Shown: positions 9,501-16,964 of the stretch, piece after piece
Layout: every line of letters starts with the position of its first letter
Numbering within the stretch: position 1 is the first letter of the stretch
Origin: Solimonas sp036405815
GTDB lineage: Bacteria > Pseudomonadota > Gammaproteobacteria > Nevskiales > Nevskiaceae
Direction: 5' to 3'
Length of the DNA: 64,000 bases
Assembly: GCA_036405815.1 (NCBI GenBank)
Contig: DASWWX010000053.1
Span: forward strand, 124,001-188,000
Program-made: the position numbers and the translations under genes
Notes under the pieces: model-generated
Database searches by the model: none
What the model saw: only the letters and a program-made list of their open reading frames with translations
Told to the model about the DNA's origin: nothing

Positions 9501-9648
9501 CGCCGCGCGCTTCTCGATGGGCCTGGTCATCGCTGCGGGCATGACCATCGGCACGCTGTTCACGTTGTACGTGGTCCCGGCGATGTACCTGTACATCGGC
9601 CGCGACCATGGCAATCCGTCGCACGCGGTTCGGCCGAAGCTCGCCTGA
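6547..9648 (+). CDS. RND multidrug efflux permease (HAE1-type)
   Basis: Proton-driven inner-membrane pump of a tripartite exporter, probably for hydrophobic or amphiphilic toxicants; the substrate cannot be read from sequence. 1033 residues: an N-terminal membrane helix (about 10-30), a large periplasmic loop, six helices (about 335-540), a second periplasmic loop and the final helices (about 855-1020). The proton-relay aspartates are intact in TM4 (IGMVVDDAIIVMENI, Asp400-Asp401), and the TM10 lysine is present in GVISKHGILIVEF. It starts 2 bp after the adaptor and completes the TetR-TolC-adaptor-RND operon, which ends at a strong terminator. Confidence 0.93.
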   Translation: MHFTDIFIKRPVLATVVSLVILLLGLRAGLNLTIREYPFLQNAQLNVTVAYPGADPALIEGFVTTPLEREIATADGIDFMTSTSTSGVSTITVNLRMDKDPNEALTEISAKVNKLRNQLPEGSEDPILEIAEAGGTAAMYLTFYSEVLDKSQITDYLRRVVEPQLAAIPGIEKADIQGARTYAMRIWLKPDRLSAHNLTASEVYGRIRNQNVLSAVGETKGSYVKIGLSAQTDLRTVDEFKQLIVSSDGDSVVRLGDIANVVLGAETYEGGAGWDGSPAVFVAIQARPSANVLDVTQAVNDLWPSLQGALPEGLKAEIGYDATLYIREAINEVVKTLVEAMFIVIAVIFLFLGSMRNSLIPAVTVPLSLVGALFVMMAMGFTINLLTLLAMVLAIGMVVDDAIIVMENIHRHIEEGMKPFDAAIKGARELIGPVIAMTITLVAVYAPIGFLTGITGKLFTEFAFTLAGAVLISGVIALTLTPMMCARILKPTHGEGAEPNKLAEYLDRKFEQWRNAYKQRLHGALNTVHVIGVFGLLMFVACILLARATPSELAPEEDLGFAFSITETDGYSTTEYLDQYFAQAQQVALKHPDLHHIFTFAIDSSQAFMGMVMKPWTERTTPTKTVLEQMTPEMNQIAGIRWAGIQPPPLPTPGQGYPVEFVIKSTADPVTLARVGDEIIKRALEAKKFFYVAPRLRIDRPEAQIEIDREKAALMGVDMSQLSADLSALLAGGEVNRFSYESRSYKVIQQVERAERLNPEQLEGYYTRARDGSLVPISTLVKITERIMPRSIEHMQQLNSNTIVAVPRPDVTQGQALQLFEDLFAELAPTGFQADYAGPSRQFKTEGAALLATFGFAIVIIYLVLAAQFESFRDPLIMLVTVPMAICGALLVLNIFSITNGMQMTAFPGMTLNIYTQVGLITLIGVISKHGILIVEFANKLQEQGLSKREAIEEAASIRLRPVLMTTAALVIAMVPLLLSSGPGTAARFSMGLVIAAGMTIGTLFTLYVVPAMYLYIGRDHGNPSHAVRPKLA

Positions 9649-9678
9649 TCCCCGAACGAGGTCGACCGCAGCACCCCG

Positions 9679-9709
9679 GGGCGCCGATCGCAGGATCGGC
9701 GCCCTTTTT
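9679..9709 (+). terminator. Rho-independent terminator of the first efflux operon
   Basis: GGGCGCCGATC (9679-9689) and GATCGGCGCCC (9694-9704) form a perfect 11-bp stem with a GCAG loop, followed by TTTTT (9705-9709). It lies 31 bp after the RND permease stop. Confidence 0.95.
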
Positions 9710-9863
9710 CATGGCGGCGCCATGCGGGGCTCAGCGCCGCGCGCCATGACAGCGCCCCCCTGCTGCCGCAGAATCCAGACGCAGAAGGGACCACAGAAGA
9801 TCCGCCGGCCTCGCACCGCGCCGGACGATGCGTGACGAACCGCCAGAGGAGGCCGCGCACCCG

Positions 9864-10598
9864 ATGAAATGGACCGAAGAACGCGCGCTGCTACTGGCCA
9901 GCGACTGGTTCCGTCCCCTGCCGGAGGCGATCGTCGACCGGCTCGCCGCGATGACCGTGCGCCGCCGCCTGCAGGATGGGCAGCTGCTGTTCGCACGTGG
10001 CGACGCGCCGGATGGGCTGTATTGCGTCGTGCGCGGTCAGGTGCGCATCAGCAGCAATTCCAGCGACGGCAAGGAGCTGCTGCTGATGCAGTTCGAGGCC
10101 GGCAGCTGGTTCGGCGAGATCTCGATGTTCGACGGGCTCGGCCGCACGCATGACGGCCGCGCACAGGGCGAAGCCGAAATTCTCATGCTGCCGCGCGACC
10201 GCTTTCTGGCACTGCTGGCCGAACAGCCCGAGCTGTATCCGCATTTCCTGCAGATGCTGTGCCGCAAGCTGCGGCTGGCGTTCGCCTACATCGAGGATGC
10301 GCAGTTCGAGCCGCTGGTGATCCGGCTGGCGCGCCGGCTGCTGGACCTGATCGCGCTCTACGGCAAGCCCGCTGACGATGGCGGCATGCGCATCGACCTG
10401 CATCTGCCGCAGGACGATCTCGCACGCATGCTCGGCGCCTCGCGCCAGGCCATCAGCAAGACGCTCAAGTCCTGGGAGTCGCAGGGCTGGATCGCGCTGC
10501 AGTACGGCCAGCTCGTCGTTCTCAAGACCGACCCGCTGCAGGCGATGGCCGATTCCGGTGCCTCGGCCGGCGCGGTACGCGAGTCGCCGGAACTGTAA
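9864..10598 (+). CDS. Crp/Fnr family transcriptional regulator
   Basis: One-component activator or repressor, 244 residues. I place the start at ATG 9864 because AGAGGAGG ends 11 nt upstream; an in-frame ATG at 9828 lacks a ribosome-binding site. A cyclic-nucleotide-binding fold spans about residues 20-140 (LLFARGDAPDGLYCVVRGQV, then GSWFGEISMFDGL). A long dimerisation helix follows, and then a winged HTH (DDLARMLGASRQAISKTLKSW, about 190-215). The FNR cluster cysteines are absent, and the phosphate-binding region differs from Crp, so the ligand is unknown. It is flanked by the upstream terminator and is probably monocistronic. Confidence 0.88.
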   Translation: MKWTEERALLLASDWFRPLPEAIVDRLAAMTVRRRLQDGQLLFARGDAPDGLYCVVRGQVRISSNSSDGKELLLMQFEAGSWFGEISMFDGLGRTHDGRAQGEAEILMLPRDRFLALLAEQPELYPHFLQMLCRKLRLAFAYIEDAQFEPLVIRLARRLLDLIALYGKPADDGGMRIDLHLPQDDLARMLGASRQAISKTLKSWESQGWIALQYGQLVVLKTDPLQAMADSGASAGAVRESPEL

Positions 10599-10669
10599 AG
10601 CGCTTGACAGTGTTTCCGGCCCTCGCGCCGTAGCATGGCCGTCGAATCCACCGACCGGAGCTCCGGACC

Positions 10670-11146
10670 ATGCGCACCCGCAAGCAGCTGATGACGGAAT
10701 ACGAGCTGAGCCACCGCAACCCGATCAACTCGCTGATCCACTACCTCTGCGTGCCGCTGATCGTCGCCTCGACGCTGGGCCTGGCCTGGTGCGTGCCGGT
10801 CGGCCGCTGGCTCAACCTGCCCGAGGGCTATGCCGCTTTTGTGAACCTGGCAACGATCGCGGCGCTGCCGATCGGCCTGTTCTACCTGCGACTGTCGCTG
10901 GGCAGTCTGGTGACGATGATGGTCTGGTTCGGCGCCAGCGTCGCCGGCATTCTCGCGCTGGAAGCGGCGGGCCTCTCGGTGCTGCTGATCTCGGCGGTGG
11001 TCTGGGTCGCGTCCTGGGCGCTGCAGATCTACGGCCACAAGATCGAAGGCGCCAAGCCCTCCGCGGCCGACGATGTCGTGTTCTTTCTGATCGGTCCGCT
11101 GTTCGTCACCGACAAGCTGACGCAGCGCCTCGGCCTGCACGCATAA
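10670..11146 (+). CDS. DUF962 / Mpo1-like membrane protein
   Basis: 158-residue polytopic protein of the family that includes yeast Mpo1, an Fe(II)-dependent dioxygenase that shortens 2-hydroxy fatty acids. The family signatures are visible: the N-terminal YELSHRNPINSLIHYLCVP with two histidines, and the C-terminal HKIEGAKPSAADD with another. Four hydrophobic segments lie at about 24-44, 55-75, 82-100 and 104-122. A role in lipid or hydroxy-acid metabolism is inferred from the family only. The 71-bp upstream gap contains TTGACA at its left end, but no -10 at proper spacing. The next gene, an SDR, starts 34 bp downstream and could be co-transcribed. Confidence 0.8.
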   Translation: MRTRKQLMTEYELSHRNPINSLIHYLCVPLIVASTLGLAWCVPVGRWLNLPEGYAAFVNLATIAALPIGLFYLRLSLGSLVTMMVWFGASVAGILALEAAGLSVLLISAVVWVASWALQIYGHKIEGAKPSAADDVVFFLIGPLFVTDKLTQRLGLHA

Positions 11147-11180
11147 TCGGTTCTCTGACGCCGAACCACCGGAGCCCGCC

Positions 11181-11978
11181 GTGACAGACCTTGCGAACCA
11201 CGTCGTGTGGATCACCGGCGCCTCGGGCGGCATCGGCGAAGGGCTCGCGCAGCGCGCCGCCGCACGCGGCGCCAAGCTGGTGCTGACCGCGCGCCGCGAA
11301 TCCGAGCTGGAACGCGTGCGCCAGGCCTGTCCAAGGCCGCAGGATGTGGCGCTGCTGCCGCAGGACCTGACCGCGCTCGACGATCCGGAAGCGCTGGTGC
11401 GGCGCGCCGAATCGTTCTTCGGCCCCATCAACGTACTCGCCAACAACGCCGGCCTGTCGCAGCGCACGGTGGCGCTGGAAACCTCGATGGCGAGCTGCCG
11501 CAAGATCATGGAGCTGGATTTCTTCGCGCCGGTGGCGCTGAGCAAGGCCGTGCTGCCCGGCATGCTCGCGCGTGGTCACGGCCACATCCTCGTGGTCAGC
11601 AGCGTGTTCGGCCATATCGCGATGGCGCGCCGCTCCAGTTACGCCGCCGCCAAGCACGCGCTGCATGGTTACTTCGACTGCGCGCGCGTCGAACTCGGCG
11701 ACAAGGGCGTGCAGTTCACGCTCGCCTGCCCCGGCTTCGTCAGCACCGACGTCTCGCGCAACGCGCTGATGGCCGACGGCCAAGCCTATGGTCAGGTCGA
11801 CCCGGACATCGGCAAGGGCATGGCGCCCGCGGTCTGTGCCGAACGCATCTGGCAAGCCGTGGAGGCCAATCGCGATGAGGTCATGGTGGCCGGCAAGGAA
11901 CGCATCGCCGTCTACTTCAAGCGCTTCCTGCCGCTGACCTGGTACACGGCCTTTGCGCGGCGGCTGAAGGTGCACTGA
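11181..11978 (+). CDS. SDR family NAD(P)-dependent oxidoreductase
   Basis: Classical short-chain dehydrogenase, 265 residues, GTG start. The cofactor motif is TGASGGIG (about residues 13-20), NNAG is present (ANNAGLSQRT), and the catalytic Ser (VVSSVFG) and YxxxK (SSYAAAKHAL) are intact. An Arg/Glu-rich segment after beta2 (LTARRESELERV) favours NADP(H). The C-terminal region resembles the DHRS7/retinol-dehydrogenase-like branch acting on lipophilic alcohols or ketones; the exact substrate is unknown. It follows the Mpo1-like gene at 34 bp, so a joint role in lipid metabolism is possible. Confidence 0.87.
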   Translation: MTDLANHVVWITGASGGIGEGLAQRAAARGAKLVLTARRESELERVRQACPRPQDVALLPQDLTALDDPEALVRRAESFFGPINVLANNAGLSQRTVALETSMASCRKIMELDFFAPVALSKAVLPGMLARGHGHILVVSSVFGHIAMARRSSYAAAKHALHGYFDCARVELGDKGVQFTLACPGFVSTDVSRNALMADGQAYGQVDPDIGKGMAPAVCAERIWQAVEANRDEVMVAGKERIAVYFKRFLPLTWYTAFARRLKVH

Positions 11979-12011
11979 GCGGCAACCGGCAGCCTCCGTT
12001 CCGAATTGGGG

Positions 12012-12088
12012 TGGTGCGCCCGGAGAGATTCGAACTCCCGGCCCTCTGGTTCGAAGCCAGATGCTCTATCCAGCTGAGCTACGGGCGC
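12012..12088 (-). tRNA. tRNA-Arg (anticodon TCG)
   Basis: The minus strand folds as a complete 77-nt tRNA. The 7-bp acceptor stem is GCGCCCG/CGGGCGC, the D-arm is AGCTCAGCTGGATAGAGC, and the anticodon stem TCTGG/CCAGA carries loop CTTCGAA with anticodon TCG at 34-36. The T-loop is GTTCGAATC, the discriminator is A, and the 3' CCA is encoded (12012-12014). Confidence 0.95.
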
Positions 12089-12156
12089 ATCGCGGTACCG
12101 CCGTGGGCCGCGACGATACCACCGGATCCGGTCGCGCGCAGCGGCGGGCGCGCCGG

Positions 12157-13023
12157 TCAGGCCGGCATGCGCCCGAACGCACCGCTGTTGAAATCCTCGA
12201 TGGCCTCGGCGATCTGCGCATCCGTGTTCATCACGAACGGCCCATAGGCGGCGATCGGCTCGTCGATGGGCTCGCCGCTCAGCAACAGCACCACGGCATC
12301 GCCATTGGCCTCGACCGAAATCTCCGTACCCGCGCGATCCAGCGACACCCATTCCGATGCGCGCACCACCGCCTCATCGTTCACCATCACGGTGCCGCGC
12401 AGCACGACAACCTGGGCCGCGTGCCCGTCGGGCACACGCAACACAGCGCGGCCGCCCGGATTCAGGCGCAGGTCCCACACGTTGATCGGCGTGAACGTCT
12501 GCGCCGGTCCACGATGACCGTCGTGCTCGCCGGCGATGACACGCACCCGCCCGGCACCCTCCGGCAGCGAAACCGAGGGAATCTCGCGATCGAGAATCGC
12601 CTGGTACCGCGGCGGCGTCATCTTGTCGCGTGCCGGCAGGTTGACCCAGAGCTGCACCATCTCCAGCGTGCCGCCTCGCTCGCTGAAGGTCTCGGAATGA
12701 AATTCCTCATGCACGATGCCGGCACCAGCCGTCATCCACTGCACGTCGCCGGGCCCGATCACGCCGCCGTTGCCGGCCGAGTCGCGGTGCGCCACCTCGC
12801 CGCTGTAGACGATGGTCACGGTCTCGAAACCGCGATGCGGGTGCTCGCCGACACCACGCCGGTGCGTACTCGGCGTGAACTCTGCCGGTCCGGCGTAGTC
12901 GAGCAGCAGAAACGGGCTCAGGCTCTGGCCGTGGCTGTTGTGCGTGAACAGGCTCCGCACCGGAAAGCCGTCGCCGACCCAGTGGCCGCGTGGACTGCGA
13001 TAGTGGCCCTGCACCCGCTTCAT
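12157..13023 (-). CDS. Pirin family protein
   Basis: Bicupin protein of the pirin/YhhW family, 288 residues. Some members oxidise quercetin; others modulate transcription or metabolic enzymes. The start at 13023 is set by an AGGAGG 6 nt upstream. The N-terminal cupin holds the metal site: HPHRGFETVTIVYSGEVAHRDSAG supplies three histidines, and HEEFHSE adds the downstream ligands. The C-terminal cupin (about 170-270) is less conserved. It ends 69 bp from the tRNA-Arg gene on the same strand. The physiological substrate is unknown. Confidence 0.88.
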   Translation of the reverse strand: MKRVQGHYRSPRGHWVGDGFPVRSLFTHNSHGQSLSPFLLLDYAGPAEFTPSTHRRGVGEHPHRGFETVTIVYSGEVAHRDSAGNGGVIGPGDVQWMTAGAGIVHEEFHSETFSERGGTLEMVQLWVNLPARDKMTPPRYQAILDREIPSVSLPEGAGRVRVIAGEHDGHRGPAQTFTPINVWDLRLNPGGRAVLRVPDGHAAQVVVLRGTVMVNDEAVVRASEWVSLDRAGTEISVEANGDAVVLLLSGEPIDEPIAAYGPFVMNTDAQIAEAIEDFNSGAFGRMPA

Positions 13024-13359
13024 GATCGCCTCCTGTATTGCCCGTTCGTGCCGGGAACAAGTGCTCAATATGGGGGCGACCGGCGGCTTTCATAGACCAC
13101 CACACCCGGTCATGGGTGTCGCGCGTCCGTCATCGGCCGGTGATTGCGAAGCCGACGGCAGCGGCATCCGAGACTGCCGTCATCGCGAGCGCGGCCAAGA
13201 ATGCAAACACGCGCGAGCGCGACGATGCATCGCACACCGCGCCGAACCCCCGGGGTGTGCCTCGCACGCGACTGCCAGTAACATCCTGCCTTCCGGGCAG
13301 CAGCGATCGGCATCACGATCCTCTGTGTCTCATTCACCCCTGCCAATGGACGGAATCCC
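13024..13359. other. Divergent intergenic region pirin / nhaA
   Basis: 336 bp with no gene I can support and no clear promoter. The one structured element is a perfect 8-bp inverted repeat, GACGGCAG (13154-13161) and CTGCCGTC (13174-13181), with a 12-nt spacer. It could be an operator or leader hairpin upstream of nhaA. Confidence 0.4.
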
Positions 13360-14538
13360 GTGAAGTCCTCGCCTCTCGCCTCCCTTCAACGCTTTCTGCA
13401 GCAGGAGTCCGCCGCGGGCTTGCTGCTGATGGCCGTCGCGGTGATCGCGCTGTTGATCGCCAATTCGCCGTGGGCCTCCTTCTATTTCGATGGCCAGCAC
13501 ACCTACATCGCCGGACTCAGCGTCTTGCACTGGATCAACGATGCCCTGATGGCGGCGTTCTTCCTGCTGGTTGGTCTCGAGATCAAACGCGAATTCCTCG
13601 AAGGCCAACTCTCGACCTGGGAAGCGCGCGCGCTACCCGGGATCGCGGCACTCGGCGGCATGATCGTGCCCGCGCTGGTGTATGTCGCCTTCAGTCAGGG
13701 CGACGCGCAGGCCATGCGGGGGTGGGCGATCCCGATGGCCACCGACATCGCGTTCGCGCTCGGCGTGCTCGCGTTGCTGGGCCCGCGCGTGCCGGTGTCG
13801 CTGAAGGTGTTCCTGACCGCGCTCGCTATCGTCGACGACCTCGGCGCCGTGATCGTGATCGCGCTGTTCTATACCAATGAACTTTCGGTCGCCTACCTGG
13901 CCGCCGCCGCCGGCACGCTGGCGCTGCTGATCGCAATGAATCGCTTCGGTGTCCGGCAACTCTGGCCTTACCTGCTGGCGGGCGTCGTCCTGTGGTTCTT
14001 CGTGCTGAAGTCCGGCGTTCATGCCACGCTCGCCGGCGTGCTGCTGGCCTTGACCGTTCCGCTGCGCGACGCGGCGGGTCGCGCCGGTGACGACGATCAC
14101 GCGCCGCTACTGCGCCTGGAGCACGGCCTGCATCCCTGGGTCGCCTTCCTGATCGTGCCGATCTTCGGCTTTGCCAATGCCGGCGTATCGTTGTCCGGCA
14201 TCAGCCTCGAAAAGCTGGCGGGTCCGGTCCCGCTCGGCGTCGCGGTCGGCTTGGTGGTCGGCAAGCAGATCGGCGTGTTCGGCTTCTGCTGGCTGGCCAT
14301 CCGCATGGGGATCGCCAAACTGCCCTTGCACGCAACCTGGGCGCAGCTCTATGGCGTCGCCGCGCTGTGCGGTATCGGCTTCACGATGAGCCTGTTCATC
14401 GGCGCGCTGGCTTTCGCCGATCTGCCGATCCTCGCAGACGAAACCAAGATCGGCGTGCTGCTGGGCTCCGTGATCTCGGCCATCCTCGGCGCGGTGGCGT
14501 TGAGCCGATCCAGGCCCGCGACGTCCGCCGCCGGTTGA
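13360..14538 (+). CDS. nhaA: Na+/H+ antiporter NhaA
   Basis: Electrogenic sodium/proton antiporter of the inner membrane for sodium and alkaline-pH tolerance. 392 residues, GTG start, matching E. coli NhaA (388). About 12 hydrophobic segments; family motifs are clear: ATDIAFALGVLALLG carries the TM4 aspartate (Asp133 in E. coli) and FLTALAIVDDLGAVIVIA the paired TM5 aspartates (Asp163/164). Near the C-terminus, GIGFTMSLFIGALAF with LVVGKQIGVF before it (Lys300 equivalent) is also typical. No nhaR regulator is adjacent. Confidence 0.96.
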   Translation: MKSSPLASLQRFLQQESAAGLLLMAVAVIALLIANSPWASFYFDGQHTYIAGLSVLHWINDALMAAFFLLVGLEIKREFLEGQLSTWEARALPGIAALGGMIVPALVYVAFSQGDAQAMRGWAIPMATDIAFALGVLALLGPRVPVSLKVFLTALAIVDDLGAVIVIALFYTNELSVAYLAAAAGTLALLIAMNRFGVRQLWPYLLAGVVLWFFVLKSGVHATLAGVLLALTVPLRDAAGRAGDDDHAPLLRLEHGLHPWVAFLIVPIFGFANAGVSLSGISLEKLAGPVPLGVAVGLVVGKQIGVFGFCWLAIRMGIAKLPLHATWAQLYGVAALCGIGFTMSLFIGALAFADLPILADETKIGVLLGSVISAILGAVALSRSRPATSAAG

Positions 14539-14561
14539 GCCTTGCGGCCGCGACCCGCCGC

Positions 14562-14590
14562 GGCGTGCACCGACACCCTCGGTGTACGCC
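14562..14590. terminator. Hairpin between convergent nhaA and SDR genes (likely bidirectional terminator)
   Basis: GGCGTGCACCGA (14562-14573) pairs with TCGGTGTACGCC (14579-14590) over 12 bp with one G-U pair and a CACCC loop, 23 bp after the nhaA stop and 25 bp from the opposing gene's stop. There is no T tract, so termination efficiency is uncertain. Confidence 0.5.
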
Positions 14591-14615
14591 GCATCGGTCC
14601 GGCGCCGCGCGCGTG

Positions 14616-15551
14616 TTACGCCGCTACGCGACGCTCCGCCGCGATGGCTTGCAGGCCCTCGCGATAGGTCGTCACCGTGAACGCGGGGAAGCGATGCTTG
14701 AATTTGTCGGAGACAAAGATGTTGTCTGCGTCATAGCGCGGCAACAGCTCTGCCGCATCGCGAATCTGCGGGCTGAACCAGCCGGCCAGTGAAAGCTGCC
14801 AGCGCTTGAGCACGCGATAGCGCGGTTCAACGCCGAAGAGGCTTGCGGCCAGCTCGACGAACTGCCGGTAGGTCAGCCGCGGCTCATCGCAGGGCAGGTG
14901 CCAGGTCTGGCCATAGGCATCGGGCGTATTGCCGAGCAGCGCCATCGCGCGGCTGGCGTCAGGCGTATAGATCAGACTGCGCTGCGTGTCGTCGCGCAAA
15001 AACACTTTGGCCGCTTTGCCGGCCCTCAGCGGCTCGATCACGGCGGCGTTGGTGATGCTCTGCGTGATGCCCGGCCCGTAGAACTCCGGGGCACGGCAGA
15101 TCACGGCCAGCACGCGCTGCTGCGCCATCGCGCTGAGCAGCTCCTGGGCGATGGCAGCGCGGACGCGGCCCTTCTCCCCGTGCGGCCGGAACGCCGTGTC
15201 TTCCGTCTGCGGCGCGGCGGTCTGCGGATACATGTAGGTGTTGTCGAAGTACACCAGCTTGCAGCCGGTGGCGGCGCAGGCCTCGATGACGTTGCGCATC
15301 AGCGTGGGCCACTGCGCCACCCACAGCTGCGTGTCCATCGGCAGGCCGGCGGTCAGGTAGGCGATTTCCGAACCTTCGACGGCCTTCAGCGTCTGCGCAG
15401 CGTCGAGCAGGTCGGCGCCGTGCAAGCGGTCGGTCTCGTTGACCTTGCTGGGGTTTCGGCTCACGAGCCGAATATCGCTCGTGAAGTCACGCTTCAGGCT
15501 GAGCGCCAGTTCGCGTCCGATCTGGCCGCTGGCGCCGAGGATGGTCTGCAT
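14616..15551 (-). CDS. NAD-dependent epimerase/dehydratase-like (atypical extended SDR)
   Basis: 311 residues. The Rossmann motif is at the very N-terminus (MQTILGASGQIGRELALSL), and the fold follows extended SDRs (AYLTAGLPMD, YFDNTYMYP, a C-terminal substrate lobe with TYRQFVELAASLFGVEP). The catalytic YxxxK is not recognisable: the equivalent segment after TEDTAFRPHGE reads KGRVRAAIAQEL, so Tyr and Lys seem replaced by Lys and Arg. It may therefore be an atypical SDR that binds NAD(P) but does different chemistry, or acts as a sensor. It is followed by tRNA-Arg on its 5' side and convergent with nhaA. Confidence 0.78.
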   Translation of the reverse strand: MQTILGASGQIGRELALSLKRDFTSDIRLVSRNPSKVNETDRLHGADLLDAAQTLKAVEGSEIAYLTAGLPMDTQLWVAQWPTLMRNVIEACAATGCKLVYFDNTYMYPQTAAPQTEDTAFRPHGEKGRVRAAIAQELLSAMAQQRVLAVICRAPEFYGPGITQSITNAAVIEPLRAGKAAKVFLRDDTQRSLIYTPDASRAMALLGNTPDAYGQTWHLPCDEPRLTYRQFVELAASLFGVEPRYRVLKRWQLSLAGWFSPQIRDAAELLPRYDADNIFVSDKFKHRFPAFTVTTYREGLQAIAAERRVAA

Positions 15552-15595
15552 GGGACATGCCTCTTCACGGACCCGGCGGTCGTCACACGAAGCAA

Positions 15596-15672
15596 TGGCG
15601 CGCCCGGAGGGATTCGAACCCCCGACCCTCGGCTTCGGAAGCCGGTACTCTATCCAGCTGAGCTACAGGCGC
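15596..15672 (-). tRNA. tRNA-Arg (anticodon CCG)
   Basis: The minus strand gives a 77-nt tRNA: acceptor GCGCCTG/CGGGCGC (one T-G pair), D-arm AGCTCAGCTGGATAGAGT, anticodon stem CCGGC/GCCGA with loop TTCCGAA (anticodon CCG), T-arm GGGGGTTCGAATCCCTC, discriminator G and encoded CCA (15596-15598). The outermost anticodon-stem pair is C-A. The 5' half is nearly identical to the tRNA-Arg(TCG) gene 3.5 kb away. Confidence 0.94.
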
Positions 15673-15751
15673 GTACCGCAGATTCTAAACGCAACCGGCC
15701 ACTTGCGCCGGGACATCTGCGATAAATCGGTCGCCTCAAGGCAACGGACCG

Positions 15752-16753
15752 CTACTCGAACCAGGCTTCGACGCGATTGCGCCCCTCACGCTTGGCCTTG
15801 TACAGCGCCGCATCGGCGTTGCGCATCAGCTCGGCCAGATCGCGCGTGGTGCTGCGCAGGGAGGCCACGCCGAGGCTGGCCGTGAATCCGATCTCCTTGC
15901 CTGGCGCGATCACGACCCGCTGTTCGGCGATGCGCCGGCGCAGGCGTTGCGCGAATTCCATGGCGGGCTCCTTGTTGGCGCGTGGCAGCGCCAGCGCAAA
16001 CTCCTCGCCCCCGACGCGACCGGAGAAATCGATCTTGCGCGTGTCGTCGTTCAGGGCTCGCGCCATCACCACGAGCGCCTTGTCGCCGATCTCGTGCCCG
16101 TAGGTGTCGTTGATCTTCTTGAAGTGGTCGATGTCGAGCACGATCAGGGACATCGGCTCGGCAAATCGACGCGCGCGCTCGATCTCGAGGGTCGCCATTT
16201 CGGTGAAGTGGCCGCGGTTGAACAAGCCGGTCAGTGCGTCGCGCGTCGCGCGGTGATACAGCCGCTCCTCGCGTTGCTTCTGTTCCGTCACGTCCTGGAA
16301 AACCTCGACGAAGCCCAGCAATTCGCCGCTGTCCGAGCGCAGCGCGTCCAGCGTGCACTGGGCGATGAACTCGGTACCGCTGGCACGGCGGCGGCGCTGC
16401 TCGTCCTTGCTGTGCCGATTGGCGCGCACGAACTCCAGGGTCTTCTGCGGCATGCCCTCGCGCTGTTGCTCGTCGATGAACAGCGTCGAGAACGGCTGAC
16501 CGATACGCTCGGCCTCGGCATAGCCGGTGATGTTGACGGCCCCCTGGTTCCAGCTCTGAATCTTGCCGTTGCGATCGATCAGGTAGATGCCGAAAGCAGT
16601 GACCCCGCGCACCATCTCCGAATAGCGCTGCGGATCCTGCCGCAGCAGGTTCTCGTGCCGGCCCGGCATCAACGCCGCCAGGCCCTCGTCGCGCCAGATG
16701 GGCGGCGGATAGGGAACGGCGTCCATCGGGCGCGGCCAGGAGGCGGATTGCAT
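15752..16753 (-). CDS. PAS-GGDEF diguanylate cyclase
   Basis: Makes c-di-GMP from two GTP. 333 residues, cytoplasmic with no membrane segment. A PAS domain spans about 45-155 (ITGYAEAERIGQPFSTLF, then LLGFVEVFQDVTEQ). A GGDEF domain spans about 165-333 with DIDHFKKINDTYGHEIGD, the active-site GGEEF at 248-252 and a canonical product-inhibition site RKID at 239-242, five residues upstream. It should be active and feedback-inhibited; the PAS ligand is unknown. It is transcribed alone, divergent from the photolyase gene, with 211 bp between their starts. Confidence 0.92.
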   Translation of the reverse strand: MQSASWPRPMDAVPYPPPIWRDEGLAALMPGRHENLLRQDPQRYSEMVRGVTAFGIYLIDRNGKIQSWNQGAVNITGYAEAERIGQPFSTLFIDEQQREGMPQKTLEFVRANRHSKDEQRRRRASGTEFIAQCTLDALRSDSGELLGFVEVFQDVTEQKQREERLYHRATRDALTGLFNRGHFTEMATLEIERARRFAEPMSLIVLDIDHFKKINDTYGHEIGDKALVVMARALNDDTRKIDFSGRVGGEEFALALPRANKEPAMEFAQRLRRRIAEQRVVIAPGKEIGFTASLGVASLRSTTRDLAELMRNADAALYKAKREGRNRVEAWFE

Positions 16754-16964
16754 GTCCCGATTCTAGCCCCGCCGTTTCCGCCGCAACCAGTCGGGCAAAT
16801 CCTGCGTAGATGACGGACGATGCCGCATCGCAAACCCCACCTGCCGGAGAAATGCTGCGCCGTGTGCCGCCGACCCTTTCGCTGGCGCCGCAAATGGGCG
16901 CGGTGCTGGGACGATGTGCGCCACTGTTCTGCCGCGTGCCGGCGGCACCGATCGGCGGTGCCCG

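Noticed and set aside
7375..9624. 749-codon open frame antisense to the RND permease
   Set aside because: Shadow of a clear RND gene; composition is His/Arg/Gln-rich with no domain.
10599..10669. Consensus -35 TTGACA before the Mpo1-like gene as a promoter
   Set aside because: The only -10-like sequence (TAGCAT) is 21 bp away, too far for a normal sigma70 promoter.
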